Part shown: positions 24,712-33,342 of the stretch, one piece after another | How the letters are laid out: every line of letters begins with the position of its first letter | Position numbering within the stretch: the first letter of the stretch is position 1 | From: Desulfopila aestuarii DSM 18488 | GTDB lineage: Bacteria > Desulfobacterota > Desulfobulbia > Desulfobulbales > Desulfocapsaceae | Assembly (NCBI RefSeq): GCF_900143695.1 | Contig: NZ_FRFE01000026.1 | Span: forward strand, 1-64,000 | DNA: 64,000 nucleotides | Direction: 5' to 3' | Position numbers and translations under genes: made by a program | Notes under the pieces: generated by a model | Seen by the model: only the letters and a program-made list of their open reading frames with translations | Told to the model about the DNA's origin: nothing | Databases searched by the model: none

Positions 24712-26184
24712 ATGGCAATCAAGAACAGAGACGACTATTTGCAGGCCTTAAAAAAGATGAGACCAAACATCTATAAATTCGGAGAACGTATTGAGGATGT
24801 TACCACTCATCCAGCGACCCGGCGGACGGTTGAGAGTCATGCTATAGCCTATGACGGCGCCAATGATCCGAACCTGCAGAAGATGTTCACCACTACCTCA
24901 ATGTTCACCGGTGAGAAAATTCATCGCTGGAACTCCATGATGCAGGAAGAAGGACACCTGATCAGCAACATGCGACTCAAGCGGCAGAACTACCGCCGCA
25001 CCGGCACCTGCACTGGCGGGGTTTGCGTTGGCTGGAATGCCCAGAACGTGATGTGGGCTGTCACCCATGAAATTGATGAGGCAAACGGCACCAACTACCA
25101 GGAACGGCTGAAAAAATGGATTCTCCACGCTGAAGAAAACGGTCTGACCGTAGCCGGAGCGCTCACCGATGCCAAAGGTGATCGCAGTCTGTCACCGTCA
25201 AAGCAGACGGAACCGGATACTACCCTCCATATCAAGGAAATTCGCGAAGACGGTATCATTATCCGCGGCGTCAAGGCGATGATCTGCAGCACCGCTGCTG
25301 CCCAGGAAGTTTTTCTGCTGCCCGGTAGTGTCTATGGTGAAGACGATAAAAACTGCGCGCTGTCCTGCGTAGTACCTCGGGATATAGAAGGGCTCACAGT
25401 GGTTGAGGCCACCCGGCCTAGTGATCAGCGGGAATTTAATGAGTCGGGCATCCAAGAAGTCCCCGATACCGGCATCACTCAAGGCTGGCTGTTGTTTGAC
25501 GATGTCTTTGTTCCGAACGACAGGGTCTTCATGTGCCATGAGTACCAGTTCACCAGCAAGGTCATCACCTATTTCACCGCTAATTATCGGGCCTGCATCG
25601 GGGCGTGCGTTGCCGGACAGGGTGATGTGATGATCGGTGCCTCGATCCTTATGGCCCGGGCTAATGGTCTGTCATCGAAGACGTTTATGAGCAAGCTGGT
25701 AGATATGTCTGTCAACAATCAGGTCACCTTCGGCCTGGGCGCCGGTGCCCTTGCCATCGGCAAAAAGCATCCATCGGGAACCTGGATCGCCGATTCGCTC
25801 ACCGCACATACTAACAAGGTTATGGTCGCTACCCTGCCATATGAGGTGAAGCGGCTAACCCAGGAGATCGGCGGCGGCATTGTTGAGACAGGTTGCATGC
25901 CTTCATCAAAAGATCTGGATAGCCCGGAGTACGGCGAGATGCTGAGAAAGGTCATGAAGGCTGGGTCTTGTTCCACCGAAGCGCGGGTCAAGGCTGCCAG
26001 ATTGTCCGAGTGGCTGACTCTGGGTGGTGGTATTCCGGGCTGTATGCACGGTGGCGGTTCACCGGATGGGGCAAAGCTGGTCGTGCGTTTCACAACCCCT
26101 ATGGAGGAGTATGTGGATTACGCCAGAAAGATCATGAATATCGAAGAGGAGATCCAGGATCCCCAGAAACCCTTAAAAAAATAA
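24712..26184 (+). CDS. 4-Hydroxybutyryl-CoA dehydratase-like protein with altered FeS ligands
   Basis: The 490-aa product is full length for the 4-hydroxybutyryl-CoA dehydratase/vinylacetyl-CoA isomerase family, which shares its fold with 4-hydroxyphenylacetate 3-hydroxylases. It has DAKGDRSLSPS, the FDDVFVPNDRVFMCHEY strand, GQGDVMIGA and MHGGGSPDGAK. The Clostridium enzyme binds its [4Fe-4S] cluster with Cys99, Cys103, His292 and Cys299. Here Cys100 and Cys105 lie in CTGGVC (one residue more between them), Cys299 is kept, but position 292 is Tyr, with an extra Cys at 295. This suggests changed or lost cluster ligation and a different substrate. It may eliminate a C4 leaving group such as trimethylamine. 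Ribosome site AAAGGAG precedes ATG 24712. Confidence 0.85.
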   Translation: MAIKNRDDYLQALKKMRPNIYKFGERIEDVTTHPATRRTVESHAIAYDGANDPNLQKMFTTTSMFTGEKIHRWNSMMQEEGHLISNMRLKRQNYRRTGTCTGGVCVGWNAQNVMWAVTHEIDEANGTNYQERLKKWILHAEENGLTVAGALTDAKGDRSLSPSKQTEPDTTLHIKEIREDGIIIRGVKAMICSTAAAQEVFLLPGSVYGEDDKNCALSCVVPRDIEGLTVVEATRPSDQREFNESGIQEVPDTGITQGWLLFDDVFVPNDRVFMCHEYQFTSKVITYFTANYRACIGACVAGQGDVMIGASILMARANGLSSKTFMSKLVDMSVNNQVTFGLGAGALAIGKKHPSGTWIADSLTAHTNKVMVATLPYEVKRLTQEIGGGIVETGCMPSSKDLDSPEYGEMLRKVMKAGSCSTEARVKAARLSEWLTLGGGIPGCMHGGGSPDGAKLVVRFTTPMEEYVDYARKIMNIEEEIQDPQKPLKK

Positions 26185-26299
26185 GGGACTGTAGGAAAAC
26201 AGCATGGATTTGTTGTAACGTTATTTTAGAGGGTGGTGAGAAGTGATTTCGAGCTGCCCTCATCACTTGAAAAAACGCAGGGTCTCACAGGAGGAGCGT

Positions 26300-27904
26300 A
26301 TGGCAGGCAAAACAAGTGGTACTTCGGCCGAGATAGATAAAGGTATTTTCTTGCCGGGGATCATAACAATTCTCGCGGTAGTGGTGTTTATGATCGTTTT
26401 TGAAGAGTCATCCAAAAAGGTCATAGATGTCGTTTTTAATTTCTGTACCGATCAGCTCGGTTCGCTCTATCTGTGGTTCGGCGCGTTTGCTCTCGGGTTT
26501 TGTGGGTGGCTGGGTTTCGGCAGATACGGCAACGTTCGGCTCGGTGGACCTGATGCAAAACCGGAGTTCAGCCGCTGGAGCTGGATCGCGATGTTTTTTT
26601 GTTCGGGCATAGGCACCTCACTGATCTACTGGGCCACCATCGAGTGGACCTATTATTACACCTCACCGCCTTTTGCCGGTATTGAAGCAAAATCCCAGGC
26701 AGCGGCGCAGTGGGCCGCGATGTACCCCATTTATCACTGGGGTCCGATCGGTTGGGTACTTTATCTGCTCTGTGCCTTCCCCATCGGTTATGCCTACTAT
26801 AACAGAAATATGCCTTCTCTGCGTTTATCCACCGGTTGCGCCGGAGTTATCGGCGAGAAAAATGCGAAAAACGGTATTGGCAAATTTATCGATATCTTGA
26901 TGATTTTCGGCCTGGTTGGTGGTACCGGAACCAGCCTTGCCTCCGGCACCCCGATGCTCGCTGAAGCTGTCAGCCAGATGCTTGGTGTTGCCCATACTCC
27001 TATGGTCGATATGGCGGTTGTAGTTGTCTGGACCGCTCTATTTACTACATCGGTTACCCTGGGCCTTAAAAAGGGCATTAAAGTCCTCAGTGATATCAAC
27101 GTTATTGCCGTATTCGTTTTGTGTGCCATTATCTTCGTATTCGGACCTACGGCTTTTCTGATTAGCATGTTCACCGACAGCATGGGTCTGATGCTGGATA
27201 ACTTTGCACGGATGTCCTTTTACACCGATCCTGTCGGGCGCAGCATGTTCCCGCAGTGGTGGACTATTTTCTACTGGGCCTGGTGGATTGCCTACGGACC
27301 ATACATGGGTATTTTCATCGCCAGGATTTCCAAAGGCCGTACTTTCAGGGACCTGGCTGTGACGGTTACCCTCGCCGGTGCAGGCGGTTGTGCATTGTTC
27401 TTCATGGTCTTCGGCAATACTGCCATGTACTACGAGCTGAATAATATTTATCCCGTTCTTGCCACCATTAAGGATCAGAGCGCGTCTGCCGCCATTCTTG
27501 GTGTGCTACATCAGATGCCGCTTTGGTACGTAGTTCTGCCGCTCTTTGTCCTGGTTGGTTTTGTTTACTCGGCAACCACGGTTGATTCGTCAGCCTATGC
27601 CATCGCCGTTGTCGCTTCCAAAGATACCCATGGGGATCATGAGCCTAACCTCGTTAATCGTGCCTTCTGGGCCATCGCCCTTGGTGCCATCGCCCTGGTG
27701 CTTATGAAGTTGGGCGGACTTGGACCGTTGAAAACTGCCAGCATCGTCGTCAGTGTTCCTTTGATCGTCTTGATGGGTATCTCCGTTGTTTCCCTGCTGC
27801 GATGGCTGAAGGAAGACCAGGCTGATCTCGTTCATGCCAAATCAACAGTAATAGCCGAACGCAACAAAAAAGCGACTGCGGCAGCTGAAGAAACCAAGAA
27901 CTAA
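26300..27904 (+). CDS. BCCT family betaine/carnitine/choline transporter
   Basis: The 534-aa membrane protein has about 12 hydrophobic segments and BCCT signatures: GIGTSLIYWATIEWTYYY, PPFAGIEAKSQ, IYHWGPIGWVLY, GGTGTSLASGTPML, and WAWWIAYGPYMGIFIARISKGRTFRDL. BCCT carriers import or exchange trimethylammonium and related zwitterions. The YYY-PPF and HWGPIGW stretches recall the carnitine/gamma-butyrobetaine exchanger CaiT, but substrate choice cannot be settled by eye. I chose ATG 26300, which follows AGGAGG closely, over the upstream in-frame start at 26243. Its place inside the CoA operon indicates that the operon substrate is a zwitterionic quaternary compound. Confidence 0.92.
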   Translation: MAGKTSGTSAEIDKGIFLPGIITILAVVVFMIVFEESSKKVIDVVFNFCTDQLGSLYLWFGAFALGFCGWLGFGRYGNVRLGGPDAKPEFSRWSWIAMFFCSGIGTSLIYWATIEWTYYYTSPPFAGIEAKSQAAAQWAAMYPIYHWGPIGWVLYLLCAFPIGYAYYNRNMPSLRLSTGCAGVIGEKNAKNGIGKFIDILMIFGLVGGTGTSLASGTPMLAEAVSQMLGVAHTPMVDMAVVVVWTALFTTSVTLGLKKGIKVLSDINVIAVFVLCAIIFVFGPTAFLISMFTDSMGLMLDNFARMSFYTDPVGRSMFPQWWTIFYWAWWIAYGPYMGIFIARISKGRTFRDLAVTVTLAGAGGCALFFMVFGNTAMYYELNNIYPVLATIKDQSASAAILGVLHQMPLWYVVLPLFVLVGFVYSATTVDSSAYAIAVVASKDTHGDHEPNLVNRAFWAIALGAIALVLMKLGGLGPLKTASIVVSVPLIVLMGISVVSLLRWLKEDQADLVHAKSTVIAERNKKATAAAEETKN

Positions 27905-27917
27905 TCTGCCACTTCAT

Positions 27918-27950
27918 GGCTGCTTTCCGGACCTGTTCCGGAGAGCAGCC
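27918..27950. other. Strong intra-operon hairpin after the transporter gene
   Basis: GGCTGCTTTCCGGA pairs with TCCGGAGAGCAGCC in a 14-position stem containing one T-G pair, with a 5-nt loop. No T-run follows. It may lower read-through or stabilise the upstream message. Confidence 0.6.
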
Positions 27951-28126
27951 TGGCAATGTCTGGTCAACAACAGTATCCCCAGAGTCATAGAAAAAAACAA
28001 CTCCATTCCTCGGTCAATCCGATATCCACGGCAGGCATCGGGAACAGCATGATGCCTTTGTCCACTGAGTATTCACCTGTGGCGGAAGAGCTGAGCTGGA
28101 AAAAACTATATTGCCTAAGGAAGGTC

Positions 28127-29440
28127 ATGGAAAAAGAAGTTACAGAAACATTGAGCCAATACTGGGCGTCCCAAGCTAAGGAAATGCAGGATAGAGATGT
28201 TGTTATTGTTTCTGCCTGCAGAACGGCTATCGGCGCTTTTGGTGGAAGTCTGAAAGATATGAATGCTGCTGCAATCGGCAGTGTGGTCATGAAAGAAGCG
28301 GTAAAGAGAGCGGGTATTGACCCGGTTATTCTAGACGATGTTAGATTCGGCTGTTGCATGGAGCCTGCCGATGCCTGCAATGTCGCAAGAGTCAGTGCCC
28401 TCCTTGCTGGCATTCCTGAGTCAACACCGGCAGTGACCATTAACCGGGTCTGTATATCCGGTATGGAAGCTGTATTGTCGGCAACGGCGATGATCCAGGC
28501 AGGCATGGCTGATGCCATTCTTGCTGGCGGTGTGGAACACATGTCCGGCGTACCATATATCGTTCCGCAGGCCAGGTGGGGCTGCAGGCTGCAGGACCAG
28601 GTCTTTGCTGATGCAATGATCCATGCCCTGCATTGTGGCTCGCATATCATTCCGCATCCTGAAGAAGGCCCTGTCAACGAAAAGGAGCCGCCAATGAGTC
28701 AGTTTGTCGGTAAACCCTACATCATGGGGCATACGGCAGAGTTCGTGGCCCAGCATCTGAATATCAGCCGAGAAGAGATGGATGAGGTTGCTCTTAGAAG
28801 CAACAGCAATGCAGAGCGGGCCACCAGCGAAGGAGCCTTCGCTGAGGAGATTGTGGCCATTGAGATTCCTCAACGGAAAAAGTCGCCGATAATCTTTGAT
28901 AAGGATGAGCATTTCCGCCCAGGGTTAACCCTTGAGCAGTTGCAGAAACTGGCCCCAGCCTTTGTGCCTAAAACTGGCAAAGTCACCGCCGGTAACTCCA
29001 GCGGTCTGAATGACGGTGCGGCGGCAATGGTGCTGATGTCTGCAGGTAAAGCACGAGAATTGGGGATCAAGCCATTAGCACGCATCAAGGCGGTGGGCAG
29101 CGGTGGCTGTCATCCTTCGGTGATGGGACTTTCACCGATTCCAGCTGTGAATAAACTACTGGCCTCTTCAGGGATGAAAATATCAGACTTTGATCTAGTC
29201 GAGGTGAATGAAGCGTTTGCCGCGCAGTATATCGCCTGTGAGAGAGAGCTTAGCCTGAATCGGGACATTACCAATGTTAACGGTTCCGGTATCGGGCTTG
29301 GCCATCCGGTGGGAGCGACCGGCGCCAGAATTATTGTGACCCTACTCCATGCGCTCAAAAACAGGGACAAAAAGATGGGTCTTGCCACATTGTGCGGCGG
29401 TGGCGGTGTTGCCATGGCCTGTGCCATTGAAATGATGTAA
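28127..29440 (+). CDS. Thiolase (acetyl-CoA C-acyltransferase)
   Basis: The 437-aa product has the thiolase core: VVIVSACRTAIGAFGGSLKD, nucleophile Cys109 in TINRVCISGMEA, GNSSGLNDGAAAMVLMS, VNEAFAAQ, GLGHPVGATGAR, and the second Cys in LCGGGGVAMA. It would cleave acetoacetyl-CoA or a longer 3-oxoacyl-CoA. An open frame reaches back to 27956, but AAGGA lies 5 nt before ATG 28127. That start leaves a ~19-residue N-terminal extension before the usual MxDVVIVSA. ATG 28184 would remove it. Confidence 0.9.
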   Translation: MEKEVTETLSQYWASQAKEMQDRDVVIVSACRTAIGAFGGSLKDMNAAAIGSVVMKEAVKRAGIDPVILDDVRFGCCMEPADACNVARVSALLAGIPESTPAVTINRVCISGMEAVLSATAMIQAGMADAILAGGVEHMSGVPYIVPQARWGCRLQDQVFADAMIHALHCGSHIIPHPEEGPVNEKEPPMSQFVGKPYIMGHTAEFVAQHLNISREEMDEVALRSNSNAERATSEGAFAEEIVAIEIPQRKKSPIIFDKDEHFRPGLTLEQLQKLAPAFVPKTGKVTAGNSSGLNDGAAAMVLMSAGKARELGIKPLARIKAVGSGGCHPSVMGLSPIPAVNKLLASSGMKISDFDLVEVNEAFAAQYIACERELSLNRDITNVNGSGIGLGHPVGATGARIIVTLLHALKNRDKKMGLATLCGGGGVAMACAIEMM

Positions 29441-29471
29441 CTGCAGGACAAAGGAACTGGTGGGAAAAATT

Positions 29472-30212
29472 ATGAACTTTACGGGAAAAACAGCCCTTGT
29501 TACCGGTTCAGGTAGTGGTATCGGTAAGGCAATTGCCCTGTTGCTGGCTCAGCAGGGTGCAGATGTACTGGTTAATGATATTTCAACTGAAAATGCAGCG
29601 CAGACTGTTGGCGAGATTACCGCCCTTGGTCGGAAAAGCGGTTCAAGCACCGCAAATGTAGCGGTTCATGCCGAGGTCGAGGGGATGTTCGAACTGGCAA
29701 GATCGATGTTCGGCAGGGTCGATATCCTAGTGAACAACGCTGGAATAACCCGCGATAATCTGTTGATGAAGATGACCGAAGACCAGTGGGACCTGGTGAT
29801 CGATGTCAACTTGAAGGGGGTCTTCAACTGTTGCCAGCATGGGGCGCGTATGATGTCGGAGCAGCAGTACGGTAAGATCGTAAATATCGCCTCTGCCTCT
29901 GCCCAGATAGGTAATATCGGTCAGTCAAACTACGCGGCCAGCAAAGGGGGGGTTATATCCATGACCAAAACCTTGGCAAAGGAGCTGGCCCGATTCAATA
30001 TCAATGTCAATGCCGTCGCTCCTGGTTTTATCGCCACACCTATGACTGAGGAAGTGCCGGACAAGGTGAAGGAATACCTTATTCAGCAGATCCCTTTACG
30101 GCGTGCAGGAAATCCGGAGGACATTGCCCATGCAGTGGCCTTTCTGGCTTCCGATACTGCATCGTATATCACCGGCCAGGTCCTTTCATGTAATGGTGGC
30201 ATGTACGTTTGA
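29472..30212 (+). CDS. SDR family 3-oxoacyl-/acetoacetyl-CoA reductase type
   Basis: The 246-aa enzyme is a classical short-chain dehydrogenase: TGSGSGIGKAIA (NAD(P)-binding glycines), NNAGITRDNLLMKM, catalytic Ser and Tyr/Lys in ASASAQIGNIGQSNYAASKGG, PGFIATPMTEEVPD, and GQVLSCNGGMYV. It is most like FabG/PhaB. In a degradative operon it would oxidise a 3-hydroxyacyl-CoA to the 3-oxoacyl-CoA for the thiolase. The GTG at 29460 sits only 4 nt after AAGGA, so it or ATG 29472 may be used. I prefer 29472 because the protein then starts as FabG proteins do. Confidence 0.9.
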   Translation: MNFTGKTALVTGSGSGIGKAIALLLAQQGADVLVNDISTENAAQTVGEITALGRKSGSSTANVAVHAEVEGMFELARSMFGRVDILVNNAGITRDNLLMKMTEDQWDLVIDVNLKGVFNCCQHGARMMSEQQYGKIVNIASASAQIGNIGQSNYAASKGGVISMTKTLAKELARFNINVNAVAPGFIATPMTEEVPDKVKEYLIQQIPLRRAGNPEDIAHAVAFLASDTASYITGQVLSCNGGMYV

Positions 30213-30229
30213 CATGCCGGTCGGTCGTA

Positions 30230-30271
30230 ATCCTGCGGTTTCCGGGAGAGTTGCTACCCGAAACCGCGGAT
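30230..30271. other. Intergenic hairpin between SDR and CoA-transferase genes
   Basis: ATCC-GCGGTTTC-GGG pairs with CCC-GAAACCGC-GGAT, with a single bulge and a 10-nt loop. There is no T-run. It is the third long GC-rich hairpin inside this operon. Confidence 0.55.
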
Positions 30272-30316
30272 AACGATGACACACCGTCTCAACTGACAGT
30301 AAACAGGATGGATTAG

Positions 30317-31918
30317 ATGGGAAGCGCAGGATTACGAAAGAAAAAATCCGGATGTGTAACAAAAATAGTGACGGCGGAAGAAGCAGTCAGACTCATTCCG
30401 GATGGTGCGACGATAACCACCGGCGGTTTCTGTGGAGCGGGGTTTGCCGAGCATATTGCAATCGAGATAAAGAAACAGTTTTTAGAATATGGTCGGCCAT
30501 GTGATCTGACACTGGTCTACTGTGCCGGACAGGGGGATTTCAAAACACGAGGACTGGGACACCTGGGAGAAGAAGGCCTGGTTGGAAAGATAATTGCTGC
30601 CCATTTCGGGGCGTCCCCACTTCTTTCCAGATTCGCCATAGAGGGCAAAATTCCAGCCTATAACTTTCCTCAGGGAGTGATGTCCCAGATGTTTAGGGAT
30701 ATTGCTGCCCATAAACCGCGGACTATCTCAAAGGTTGGTCTGCACACCTTTGTTGATCCTCGTCTGGAAGGGGGAAAGGTGAATCATCTGGCGGCAGAAT
30801 CGCTAGTTGAGGTGATGGTTATTGATGGCGAGGAATATCTTGCCTACAAAACCTTTCCAATCGATGTGGCCATCTTGCGTGGTACTACGGCGGATGAGGA
30901 TGGCAATATCACTATGGAACGGGAGGCGCTGACGCTTGAATCCCAGGCTCAGGCTATGGCTGCGAGAAATTCAGGTGGGCTCGTCATTGTCCAGGTCGAA
31001 CAGATTGTGCAGCGTGGTACACTGAATGCCAAGCACGTAAAAATCCCCGGAATCATGGTAGATGCAATGGTGGTGGCCAGCAGTGAGCATCACTGGCAGA
31101 CGTATACTGAACGGTATAATCCATCGTTTAGCGGTGAGGCCAAGGTGCCGATGGCGCAGATTTCGCCTCTGACCATGAGTCCTAGAAAGATTATCGCCCG
31201 TCGTGCCGCCCTGGAGTTACAGGCCGGTGATGTGGTCAACCTCGGAATCGGTATGCCGGAGGGCATCGCCAGTGTCGCTAACGAGGAAGGGATTCTTGGA
31301 AAACTGACCCTTACGGCAGAGCCGGGGATAATCGGTGGAATGCCGGCAAGCGGCCTGAGTTTTGGCGCAAGTTATAACCCCCAGGCTATTATCGACCAGC
31401 CTTCACAGTTCGACTTTTATCACGGAGGCGGTTTGGACTGCACTTTTTTGGGACTCGCCCAGGCGGACCGTGAGGGCAACCTCAATGTCAGCAAGTTTGG
31501 CCCGAAACTGGCTGGTGCAGGTGGGTTTATAGATATTTCGCAGAATGCCGGTAAAGTCGTGTTTGCCGGAACCTTTACTGCCGGCGGTCTGGATGTTGCC
31601 ATTGAAGATGGGAAAATTGCAATCCTTCAGGAAGGCCGTTCCCAGAAATTTATCGAAGCCGTTGAACAGGTGACGTTCAGTGGTAGATATGCCGTAGAAA
31701 GGGCGCAATATGTACTGTTTATAACTGAGCGTTGTGTGTTTGAACTCACTAGGGAAGGCCTGAAACTTATCGAGATTGCGCCCGGTGTGGATTTGCAGCG
31801 GGATATCCTAGATCAGATGGGTTTCATCCCTGTCCTCAATGGTACCGTAAAAATTATGGATCAGCGGATATTCCAGCCGGAACCTATGCGGTTATCTGAA
31901 GACTTCTGTTGCATGTAA
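30317..31918 (+). CDS. Acyl-CoA:carboxylate CoA-transferase, fused alpha-beta type
   Basis: The 533-aa protein joins both halves of a family I CoA-transferase, as in propionate CoA-transferase and YdiF. The N-terminal half has TITTGGFCGAGFAEHIAIEI. The C-terminal half has NLGIGMPEGIASVANEEG and TAEPGIIGGMPASG, where the Glu of AEPG is the expected thioester-forming residue. It would move CoA between acetyl-CoA or an operon intermediate and the incoming acid, giving an ATP-free route parallel to the synthetase. ATG 30317 has a distant ACAGGA ribosome site. Confidence 0.9.
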   Translation: MGSAGLRKKKSGCVTKIVTAEEAVRLIPDGATITTGGFCGAGFAEHIAIEIKKQFLEYGRPCDLTLVYCAGQGDFKTRGLGHLGEEGLVGKIIAAHFGASPLLSRFAIEGKIPAYNFPQGVMSQMFRDIAAHKPRTISKVGLHTFVDPRLEGGKVNHLAAESLVEVMVIDGEEYLAYKTFPIDVAILRGTTADEDGNITMEREALTLESQAQAMAARNSGGLVIVQVEQIVQRGTLNAKHVKIPGIMVDAMVVASSEHHWQTYTERYNPSFSGEAKVPMAQISPLTMSPRKIIARRAALELQAGDVVNLGIGMPEGIASVANEEGILGKLTLTAEPGIIGGMPASGLSFGASYNPQAIIDQPSQFDFYHGGGLDCTFLGLAQADREGNLNVSKFGPKLAGAGGFIDISQNAGKVVFAGTFTAGGLDVAIEDGKIAILQEGRSQKFIEAVEQVTFSGRYAVERAQYVLFITERCVFELTREGLKLIEIAPGVDLQRDILDQMGFIPVLNGTVKIMDQRIFQPEPMRLSEDFCCM

Positions 31919-31969
31919 CCGGTGGGGCTGAATAAAACCCTTTTTGGAAGTATACATAAGGATCTTAAT

Positions 31970-32788
31970 ATGTTGGAAGATTTACGAGTGGGTTTGAGTC
32001 AGGATATTATCGCCAAGGCCAAAGAGTTCGGAGCAGACCTTGCCGGTATTGCCCGCGTGGAGGATCTGAAGATCTCCCCGTCCCATGTCATGGGTGGTCA
32101 AATACCGGATTTTGGTGGTGTCGGTGCGAAGGAGGTGGATGGACGTAAACCAGGAGTGGTGGAATGGCCGAAGAGTGCAAAATCAGCCATCGTTATCGCC
32201 ATTGCCCATCCGCCTGAAAAACCGGAGTTGGACTGGTGGGTACTTGGTGGGAAATCAGCCGCCGGCAATACAGCTGGAAACAAGGTACTTATGTCCATCA
32301 ACAAAAAGCTGGCGGAATGGCTTGAGCATGAAACTGGCGCACAATGCATGAAGTTACCTTATCATGTAGAGTTTGGTGGAATCTATATGAAGGATACTGC
32401 GGTGATGGCCGGACTTGGTTGTATAGGTAAAAACAACATCCTGGTAACACCCGAGTTTGGGCCACGCCAGCGACTCAGGGTGATGTTGGTTGATATAGAT
32501 CTCGCTCCGACTGGCCCCATCGATTTCGATCCATGCGTTGATTGCGCCATGTTCTGTCGGTCAGCCTGCCCGCAGAAGGTTTTTGATGCGCAGATCTACA
32601 CATCAGAAGAGTATGGATTGACGCAGCTGCCCGGACGGACTGGGGTTTACAGCAGGCCCTTGTGCAATAAACAGATGGATATTGATACTGCCAATCAGCA
32701 GGTGGTGGTGGTTGAAGGTCAGGAGGAGCCGGTGAAAAAAACCATGTTCTGCCGAGAATGTGAATTGGCCTGTCCGGTCGGAGCTTAA
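31970..32788 (+). CDS. Ferredoxin-like double-cluster FeS protein, QueG/dehalogenase-related
   Basis: The 272-aa protein resembles the FeS half of epoxyqueuosine reductases and reductive dehalogenase-like proteins. It has VMAGLGCIGKNNILVTPEFGPRQRLRVMLVD, then CVDCAMFCRSACPQ (C-x2-C-x3-C-x3-C), and ends with CRECELACPVGA. An upstream Cys in PLCNKQ could supply the missing fourth ligand. It lacks a signal peptide and HEAT repeats. In this operon it may pass low-potential electrons, for example to activate a flavin/FeS dehydratase, but that is a guess. ATG 31970 follows AAGGA; the frame also runs back to a GTG at 31922. Confidence 0.78.
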   Translation: MLEDLRVGLSQDIIAKAKEFGADLAGIARVEDLKISPSHVMGGQIPDFGGVGAKEVDGRKPGVVEWPKSAKSAIVIAIAHPPEKPELDWWVLGGKSAAGNTAGNKVLMSINKKLAEWLEHETGAQCMKLPYHVEFGGIYMKDTAVMAGLGCIGKNNILVTPEFGPRQRLRVMLVDIDLAPTGPIDFDPCVDCAMFCRSACPQKVFDAQIYTSEEYGLTQLPGRTGVYSRPLCNKQMDIDTANQQVVVVEGQEEPVKKTMFCRECELACPVGA

Positions 32789-32808
32789 AAAGCAGAAAAT
32801 GTGTTTGC

Positions 32809-33342
32809 ATGGTGACCAGTATGGATGACAGGGTGAATGGCTTAAAACCAATTCTCAACATTGAAGATCAGACTTGCTTTGGGTGTGGAGCTGCTAATTC
32901 CAACGGCTTGCAAATGACCTTTCATAAAGATTTGCATCATGTCTATTCATTTCTCACCGTTCCCGCTTCAATGGGAGGTTGGGACCGGATTGTTCATGGT
33001 GGAATCCTTTCGACCATCCTGGATGAAATTATGGGTTGGACGGTGATCGCGTTATTACAGAAGATCGGGGTGACCAAAACCATGACGGTCGATTTTCTGC
33101 GTCCGGTCAGTGTAGGTCAACAGCTAAAGGTGGTCGGCTCTGTTATGGAAATGCCGTCTGAGCGAATTGCAACCATATCCGGCATGATCTATGATGACAA
33201 TGATCGGGAATGTGCCACGGCAACCGGCACATTCTCAGTTATGCCTTCTAAGGTCGCGGTACGGCTGGGGGTCGTCAGCAAAGAGTTTATGGCACGCTTC
33301 GAGCGAGTACTAAACGACGGTAAGACATTTATGGACAAATAG
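32809..33342 (+). CDS. PaaI-type hotdog thioesterase
   Basis: The 177-aa protein has the PaaI/YigI hotdog pattern: CFGCGAANSNGLQMTF near the N-terminus, GWDRIVHGGILSTILDEIMGW (catalytic-side HGG...DE), and TVDFLRPVSVGQQLKVVG. It would hydrolyse an acyl-CoA, perhaps to recycle CoA from dead-end intermediates of the operon. It is the last gene of the plus-strand operon and overlaps the end of the convergent hydrolase gene by 14 bp. ATG 32809 or 32821 may be used. Confidence 0.85.
   Translation: MVTSMDDRVNGLKPILNIEDQTCFGCGAANSNGLQMTFHKDLHHVYSFLTVPASMGGWDRIVHGGILSTILDEIMGWTVIALLQKIGVTKTMTVDFLRPVSVGQQLKVVGSVMEMPSERIATISGMIYDDNDRECATATGTFSVMPSKVAVRLGVVSKEFMARFERVLNDGKTFMDK

Noticed and set aside
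27956-28126. 57-residue N-terminal extension of the thiolase
   Set aside because: It overlaps the region right after the transporter hairpin, is not thiolase-like, and a better ribosome site precedes ATG 28127.
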